Source: Diplonema papillatum
Taxonomy: Eukaryota; Euglenozoa; Diplonemea; Diplonemida; Diplonemidae
Direction of reading: 5' to 3'
NCBI GenBank assembly: GCA_030068145.1
Contig: JAPJBO010000215.1
Span: forward strand, 124,001-188,000
DNA length: 64,000 nt
Made by a program: the position numbers and the translations under genes
Shown here: positions 25,901 through 34,900 of the stretch, piece by piece
Layout of the letters: each line of letters opens with the position of its first letter
Numbering within the stretch: the first letter of the stretch is position 1
The notes under the pieces: generated by a model
Seen by the model: only the letters and a program-made list of their open reading frames with translations
Told to the model about the DNA's origin: nothing
The model's database searches: none

Positions 25901-28900
25901 ACTGGTTACACTCGGTTACAGTGGTTACATGCTGGTTACAAGTGGTTACAGCGGTTACATCCCGGTTACAGACTGGTTACACCCGGTTACAGTGGTTACA
26001 TGCTGGTTACAAGTGGTTACAGCGGTTACATCCCGGTTACAGACTGGTTACACTCGGTTACAGTGGTTACATGCTGGTTACAAGTGGTTACAGCGGTTAC
26101 ATCCCGGTTACAGACTGGTTACACTCGGTTACAGTGGTTACATGCTGGTTACAAGTGGTTACAGCGGTTACATCCCGGTTACAGACTGGTTACACCGGTT
26201 ACAGTGGTTACATGCTGGTTACAAGTGGTTACAGCGGTTACATCCCGGTTACAGACTGGTTACACTCGGTTACAGCGGTTACATGCTGGTTACAAGTGGT
26301 TACAGCGGTTACATCCCGGTTACAGACTGGTTACACCCGGTTACAAGTGGTTACAAGTGGTTACAGTGGTTACAGACTGGGTACGCACTAGTTAAACTCG
26401 GTTACAGGTCTCGTTGGTGGGGGACTCGAAACTAAGAAATACGAGTGTGAGAAGGTTCGTAAAGCTTCACAGATTCCCTTGGAAATCCGTGAAGCTTGAG
26501 GTTTTTCACCGCACGATCTGTGTCGCTGTACCGTACCGTTCGGCCGGGGGGCGGTGCCCCCCGGATCCCCCCCTCTTTTTTGGAAGGATTGGTGCAAAGA
26601 AAAGCCGGGCTTCGCCCGTTTAGATTCGGAGGTGTGTATATTCGATCGGGAAAAAGGACCAGCCGCCCAGTAGTGGCTGGCCACCAAATACTAGGTGTCT
26701 GGTGGCCTTGGGTTTTGGGTTTTATGTTTCCATCTATGGGGGGGGGGGGGTTTGGGGGGGGGGGGGTACCCACCCACCCCTCGTTGCCGTCCGGCTGACA
26801 ACGATGCCGAGTTTAGGGGCCTTAGCATCAGCACTGGGGGGGGGGGTCCTGTTCGGTGCACCTGGTGGCCGGGGACCCCCCCACCCTTTTTTCCGGGGAC
26901 CCCCTTAAACGCGCTCTTTCGCGATGGATCTTTCCACTCCGTCCTCGGTTCGTCTGTGAGGCCTGAAATTTGACGTGCAAAACACAGGCTGAAACCGGGA
27001 AAATCTGCCCTTTCGTGGTTTTCTTGGTGCCGTTGTTTCGAAACTCTCTTAGTACGTTTCCCAGCGGATTTGCCTGAAAAACAGCTTTTGGGGAATATTG
27101 GCATTTCGGGGAAAGCACATGGTAAATCGGCCAAATTTGCTCGAATTTTCACTTTTTGGGCCAATTTTCCAGATTTTGGCTGATTTTTGAGTGCACTGCA
27201 GGAATCTTGGTTTCGGATCCCGGTACATGCCTAGCATATAGGGTGACGACAGCGTTTTACGCGGCGTGCGAGAGGTTGCCACGACTGCTGCCTCTGATGG
27301 AGAGCATCCGGGGAAGATACGCCGAGGGGGACCTACCCCTGGGGCCAGTTGGACTGGCGATGCGGAGCATGGGGGAGTGTGGACACGTATGGGGACCCGG
27401 GCCCCTGTCTCGCACGCTGAGGAATGGTGCAACATATGACCCGTTAGCCTCGGCACCTTCGAAGAGGGGACATGAAGTTAGGGCGGACTTGAGGGCGAAG
27501 ACGTGGTCCCGACTGGTGGCGAGGCGGCCGGGATTTGAGGGCATACAGAGAGCCGACCTGGAGCGGACGAACACCTTCTGGAGGATGCGTGAATGTCCCG
27601 CGCACACCGCGAGGCTTATACGTGTAGCGTTGGCGGGGGGGGTGAACACGGCTGAGTACACGTCGCGGATGAGGCAGGCCGGAGCTGAGCCGCAGGCGCC
27701 CAGCTGCAAGCACTGTGGAAGCGGCGACACCGAGGACGAGAAACACGTATTCTGGGACTGCGGAGCGTACTCGCACATACGGCGACGAGAGGCACATGCC
27801 GAGCTGATGGCAGCCAACCGGGCCGACTGGCCCAGATGCACGCTGGAACACGGTGTGGTAGTACCCGAGAATGCCCAATTCTCGAGGCGGCTCCAGGAGA
27901 TGATGGCTGAAATCCTTGCGGAACGGGCTGGGCTCGAAGCACGTGGCTGGGTGGCCAGGAACCCCACGACCCCCTGGTCGAGAGCGAATGCGATGCCTGC
28001 CGAGAAATTTGACCACCCCTTCGCGCGGATTGCCCCGGCATGGACGTGGGAGCGGAACAAGACCTGGGGACTACCGACGTTTTATGCGTTGGTAGCGTGG
28101 CTGTCGGACATGCAATGGACCGAGAACGGGCAGGCGTCAATGCTGGAGCTTGCGATCGACTTTGAACTCTTCTCGGGCCTCAGCATGCCGCTGCACGGGA
28201 ATGCGCCGAAGGGGGTGAGAGAACGGGGAAACGTCCTGCGCTGCATGATGAGCGCGTTGGACAAGCTGGCGGCACAGCAAGGGCTGGGAAGCTGCATGAG
28301 AGGAGAGAGGGTGTGCCCGACGACGTCGCTGTCGTTCATGGGCATCACGGGGATATCGGGTATACGGCCCAGGCCACGCTTTCGCGAGGCACACACGGGG
28401 ACGATACTTGAGGAACAAGTGAAAGGAAGCGATGTAGGGACGCAGTGCCCGGCGTACCCTGACTGGACGATCGGGAGAGCGGCGAGGTGGGCCCTGCCTG
28501 CCCCACCACAACTGCACCCAGACCCCGTGCATATGCCGGGTGTCGATATAGAGAAGGCACTCGTCACGTGCGCGACCCATCACAAAGGGAAGTGTGAGGC
28601 GTGCAGAGCACTCGTCCGAAGGGACGTTCCCACGGTAGAGATGTGCTGCCGGCACCATCACCACGCGAACGATGGGCAGCCGATCGCGGTGTGCACAGAG
28701 CACAGCACGACGAAGTGCGGCGAGTGCAAGACGGCGGCGGCGTGTTGCCGCAGCGGGCATCATGCCTGCCGCACGCATGGCAGAGGAACCTGCCAAGAGT
28801 GCAAGAGGCTCCCTACGCTGACGCAGAGGCGACCGGCGGCATGTTGCCGCCGCGGCCACCACCAGTCCAACGAACCGAACGTCCCGTCAACCCCCGGACG

Positions 28901-31900
28901 CAACAAGAAGAAGAGGCCCTCCTCACCCACCCAGGTGGGCGTACAACGGGGAACGCCAGTTGGAAAGCGAGCGGCGCAAGCGCCGCCCGCGGCAACGAAA
29001 AAGGAGACGGCGACGACCGGACGGGCGACCAAAAGGCCGCCACCAACGCCAGGAACCAGCGAACGACCAGCGCTGAAGAAAAGGGTGCTAGGCACCCCGA
29101 AGGAGAGCCCGATCGCCGGCCGCAAGCGGAAGAAGGCGAAGGCGACCACACCCGAGTCAGGGGTGCAACGAAAAAAGAGGAAGGCCCTTAAAGCAAGCGG
29201 CTACCAGAAACGTCCGACGTCCCCAAGCACTCCAGTGCCCTCGAGAGTGAAAAACGTGCAAGCCTGTCCGCACCTGTGCCCCCCCACGCAATCTCCAGAA
29301 CCGCAAGAAAGCCCAGCGCCCCTGGCGCCACAAGTACTCGACCTTGACGACGCAATGACAGGTGACGACGTCATAAAGTAACCTTAAGCGGCGACACAGT
29401 GCATGCTAATCCATGTGGTTCATGTACTTAAAAGAACTCAATGCTAAACGAACATCGACGTGGGCGGCATAGAGAAAGAAGAACTACTCTACGGCACCAG
29501 AAAGTCCAAAAAACCATGGTAAAGAAAGTAGAAGGAGAAAAAAGAAGTTGTCGACAACGAAAGAAAGAAAAGAACAGAAAATAAGACTCTGCATTCCGCG
29601 AAGAAGACTTGATGCTAGCATCAAACACATGAGAGGCAAGTAGCGCCTGAACACGAAACTAAGATTTTCCCCCCGACCGTTTCCTGAACAATCCTTCACT
29701 AAATCCGCGGTTAAATAACCTGGCCTCAGTGGTGCAAGCACCACGCGCTCTTCAAACCCAAGAAACATTTTCCCCCCAGACCTCGCACTAATTCTCGTTT
29801 GTTGTTGGAGCCAGGGGGGGGGGCGGGCGGGGGGTCCTTTTGGGGGCTGTTTTTGGGGTATTTCCCAGACCCCCCGGTGCCGAGTGAGTACTCCGTTTCC
29901 TCCAGATGAATCCGTTCTCCTCGTTTTCGAAATCGAAACCCACTTTTGCGGAAAAAAAGGTCAATCCCCACCAAAATGTTTTCCTGCACTTTTTTGGCAG
30001 GGAAATGTACTTAGCAACTTTTGAGCAAAGTCAGAAAACCAAGATTCCTGCAGTGCACCCAAAAATCAGCCAAAATCTGGAAAATTGGCCCAAAAGTGAA
30101 TATTCGAGCAAATTTGGCCGATTTACCATGTGCTTTCCCCAAAATGCCAATACCCCCCAACAACTGTTTTTTCAGGCAAATCCGCTGGGAAACGTACTTA
30201 GAGATTTCGAAACAACGGCACCACGAAAGGGCAGATTTTCCCGGTTTCAGCCTGTGTTTTGCACGTCAAATTTCAGGCCTCACAGACGAACTGAGGACGG
30301 AGTGGAAAGATCCATCGCGAAAGGGTGCGTTTAAGGGGGTCCCCGGAAAAAAAGGGTGGGGGGGTGGGGCAGCGCTCTTGTTAAGGATCAGCCACTTTGG
30401 CCGGATGGCCGGATAAACCAGACCCCCTCCCCCCCAGGGTGCGCACTAAGGGACGTTGCCCCCGTTGCACGTTGCACCCCCCTTTGGGGGGGGGGGGGGG
30501 GGGGGGTCGTTTTGGGGGCTGTTTTTGGGGTGTTTGCCAGACCCCCCGGTGCCGAGTGGGTACTCCGTTTCCTCCAGATGAATCCGTTCTCCTCGTTTTC
30601 GAAATCGAAACCCACTTTTGCGGAAAAAATGGTCAATCCCCACCAAAATGTTTTCCTGCACTTTTTTGGCAGGGAAATGTACTTAGCAACTTTTGAGCAA
30701 AGTCAGTTCCCCGAAAATCAGGTGGCCCTTCTCCTGAAAGTTTAGGACCATCTCCCTCGCGCGCTTCGGGTTGGATCCACCCCAGATCAGTCCCATCACC
30801 GACGTCGTCAGCCGTTTCATCGCCACCTTCGATACCGGCGCAAAAGAGCAGCCTGACAGCGCCGCCGGTAGCACATTCGACTGCACAATCCGGACCCGCT
30901 TTTCGTACCGGAACGGCGCATGGCGGAGGCCTTCCGCCAGGGCAGCCGCCTTCTCCACCCTCCGTTCGTTTAGCAGCGGCTGCCGAATCATGCCGTGGCA
31001 CCGTCCTTTTGTGCGTCTGCCTTGCTGAAGAAGTGTGGGAAAGGAGTCCAGGACTCCGTGGTTTGAAACCATGTGCTATGGCTTCACTTCCTCCTCCCTT
31101 CGTCCGTTTTTCTTTAAAAAAAGGGGGTTTACAAATTGGGTTGTGGCTCGTAACCAACCGCCACGGGGCACTACTTCCACCAGGTGAAAGGGGGGGGGGG
31201 GGGCGAATAATAACACCGGCCCAACTCCGTCGACGTCTGCTGCCTGGGCACCTACGGTTGTTCGTTCGGACAGTGTCGCAATGCTGATCCCAGGATGGAT
31301 TGTGGCCAAACGCCTCTCTCGAGGAATGCGTGAGTTACTTAGGGCGTAACGCACTGAGGACGTTCCCACATATAGGACAGAGAGGCCTAAACAACGCCCT
31401 GCGAGAATCTGGCAAATTTGAAATTGATCAAAACCGTACACCGCGAGAGTAGCAGAAAGTAAAAAGGGAAAGTAGTGTTTTCGTTGACAGCACTACCCCG
31501 AGCCCAAATCCTGGACGTGGTTTCAGGTGGCAGATTTGCAAAATGATCATGATCAGAAGGTCCTACTTGGGCGGTTCAGTTTCCTCACACATTGTATGTG
31601 CCTAAGGATCATAAGAAGGTGTTCTGGACAACCTTACGAAACTAAAAACGAAGCATCCTCAACAATGCCTGGCGAGAACCCTGGGAAAAGCTTGAAACTT
31701 CGCACCATCAGGCGCGCTGGGCAGCAAACCATTCAAACCCAAATGGTTGTGAAAAAGGGCATAATCCATCATCCAACGGGAGGTTTTTCGCTAACTGGGT
31801 AGCTTCTCCACGCGCAGTGGTGAGCTGGATGTTCACCGAGTGCAGGGAGTACTTCGCCTGCTGCTCGACCAGCTTCGCGACGGCTTGCCCGTTTCCGCCG

Positions 31901-34900
31901 CCGGAGTGCGGGTTCGCGGGGTCGACAAAATGTGAGGATGATCAACACCGTGAGGTGTCCCTGGCCAACAACTTTTACAAAACTTAATATCGAAGTATCC
32001 TAAACAAGAGCCCAAACCCGGGAAAATTGAAAAGGAACAGCGTCCTAAACAACAAACTGAAAAAAAAAAACGAAGTATCCTGAACAACACCGAGAACCCG
32101 GGAAAAATGAAACTTTGCACCACAGGGTGCTCTGGGCAGCAAACCCGTACAAACCTAATTGAGGCTAAATGGTTGTGTAAAAGAGCATACTCCATCATCC
32201 AACGGGAGGTTTTCCGCTAACTGGGTAGCTTCTCCACGCGCAGTGGTGAGCTGGATGGTCACCGAGTGCAGGGTGTACTTCGCCTGCTGCTCGACCAGCT
32301 TCGCGACGGCTTGCCCGTTTCCGCCGCCGGAGTGCGGGTTCGCGATGACGAAGATGCGGAGCCGGGTCGGACAAGTCCAGGCCGCAACCTGCGCCGTGGC
32401 TTGCCGCGCAGCGTCGCTGGTGGCGAAGTCGAGCTTGGTTTCGGTGAACTTCCCCGGCAGGTACCACGGCTCGCCTTTGACGGGGATGCCGTTGTCGCCG
32501 ACTTTGATCGTGCGCTTCGAGAAGGTCACCGACTTGACGTACATGGCAGCCTTTGCCACGGACACACCGTACACATCTGTGCGTGCCTGTGCGTGTGGAG
32601 TTTCTGCTCTTCCGCATGTATACGGGGACTTGCTAAGAAGAAAGGGAGAAGTAAGAACACGTCTTAGTAACTGATACCCACTAGCGCAAGGGAGGGAGAA
32701 GTAAGAACACGCGATACAAGGGAGGGATAAGTAAGAACACGTCTTAGTAACTGATACCCACTAGCGCAAGGGAGGGAGAAGTAAGAACACGCGATACAAG
32801 GGAGGGATAAGTAAGAACACGTCTTTGTAACTGATACCCACTAGCGCAAGGGAGGGAGAAGTAAGAACACGCGATACAAGGGAGGGATAAGTAAGAACAC
32901 GTCTTAGTAACTGATACCCACTAGCGCAAGGGAGGGAGAAGTAAGAACACGTCTTAGTAACTGATACCCACTAGCGCAAGGGAGGGAGAAGTAAGAACAC
33001 GTCTTAGTAACTGATACCCACTAGCGCAAGGGAGGGAAAAGTAAGAACACGCGATACAAGGGAGGGATAAGTAGGAACACGTGATACCCACTAGCGCAAG
33101 GGAGGGAGAAGTAAGAACACGTCTTTGTAACTGATACCCACTAGCGCAAGGGAGGGAGAAGTAAGAACACGCGATACAAGGGAGGGATAAGTAAGAACAC
33201 GTGATACCCACTAGCGCAAGGGAGGGATAAGTAAGGACACGTCTTCGGAACTGATACCCACTAGCGCAAGGGAGGGAGAAGTAAGAACACGTGATACCCA
33301 CTAGCGCAAGGGAGGGATAAGTAAGAACACGTCTTTGTAACTGATACCCACTAGCGCAAGGGAGGGAGAAGTAAGAACACGTGATACCCACTAGCGCAAG
33401 GGAGGGAGAAGTAAGAACACGTCTTTGTAACTGATACCCACTAGCGCAAGGGAGGGATAAGTAAGGACACGTCTTCGGAACTGATACCCACTAGCGCAAG
33501 GGAGGGAGAAGTAAGAACACGTGATACCCACTAGCGCAAGGGAGGGATAAGTAAGAACACGTCTTTGTAACTGATACCCACTAGCGCAAGGGAGGGAGAA
33601 GTAAGAACACGTGATACCCACTAGCGCAAGGAGGGAGAAGTAAGAACACGTCTTTGTAACTGATACCCACTAGCGCAAGGGAGGGAGAAGTAAGAACACG
33701 TGATACCCACTAGCGCAAGGGAGGGATAAGTAAGAACACGTCTTTGTAACTGATACCCACTAGCGCAAGGAGGGAGAAGTAAGAACACGTCTTTGTAACT
33801 GATACCCACTAGCGCAAGGGAGGGAGAATTAAGAACACGTCTTTGTAACTGATACCCACTAGCGCAAGACCCCGTCTCGAAGGAGGAGAATGTGCTCCAG
33901 CCCGGCATTCGAAACCCGGTTTGAGTGGCGGGCGTAAGCGTTGAACAAAAAAAGAAGACTCACGGTTGTAGTTGTATTGGTTCTCCGTCTCTAGCTTCCT
34001 TTGAAGTAAGCGCAAGGCAGCTCCTGAGCGCTGTGTAGACAGGGGCAGAAATGCCATGCTCGCAGTCCGCGGCAGGAATCCGCTGAGGTAGTCTACCCGT
34101 AGTCTCCTCAAGCATTTCCTACAAAGCAGGTGCTTATACAAAAAATACTCGACGTAGCTGCTTCGACTCCGAATGGAAGGGGGGAAATATAGAGGTAAGG
34201 GGCAAATACAATACAAACACAATCTGATTTGTTCTTCGCTTACACCACCGTGTGTTGTTTTCTCACTCAGGATTTTTCGACCTGTTGTGTTTGTGTGATT
34301 AGTCGTGTAGGGGTAGACCCGCATGACCTCACGTCCGTTCAACACGTGGTTCGGTAGTTACAGCACTTTGGATCCCTTCTGTTCTTTGTCGGGCAGCATC
34401 GTCGAGCATTTCCATGTAAAAAAACGAGGTGGGAACCCCTGCGAACCCATGAGCGGCGTCGTTCCGACAAGGTTTCCTTGAGGTACGACACTGTACGGCG
34501 ACAGTACGCTTTGTGCCAGGAAGAAATGTGGAAACGGGTCTTTTGGATAAGCACCTGCTTTGTAGGAAATGCTTGAGGAGACTGCCAGTTGCGACAGATC
34601 AAAGGAGGTAAATGTGCTGTAACCCACACGAAACACAGGTAAAAAAGCTGGGTTTAGTGGCGGGCGAAAGCGTTCAACAAAAAAGACCCACTTTGTAGTT
34701 GTATTGTTTCTCCCCCTCTGACCTCCTCTTCGAAGTAAGCACAAGGCAGCCCCTCGAGTGTTTTGCCTAGAGGCTTTTCGTGTTATTCTGCAGATGCTTT
34801 GAGCTACATTTGTGTCTATGAAACGCCGAGGGGAGTGCACACCAAGGAAACCGCGTCGGTTTGCTGCTTCGCTTTGGGTTCTTCCACGACGCCTTCCACC

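Noticed and set aside
24961-26435. Long plus-strand frames rich in Val, Thr, Tyr and Leu
   Set aside because: All frames of the GGTTAC repeat are open; the period of 71 bp rotates the frame, so no stable protein is coded.
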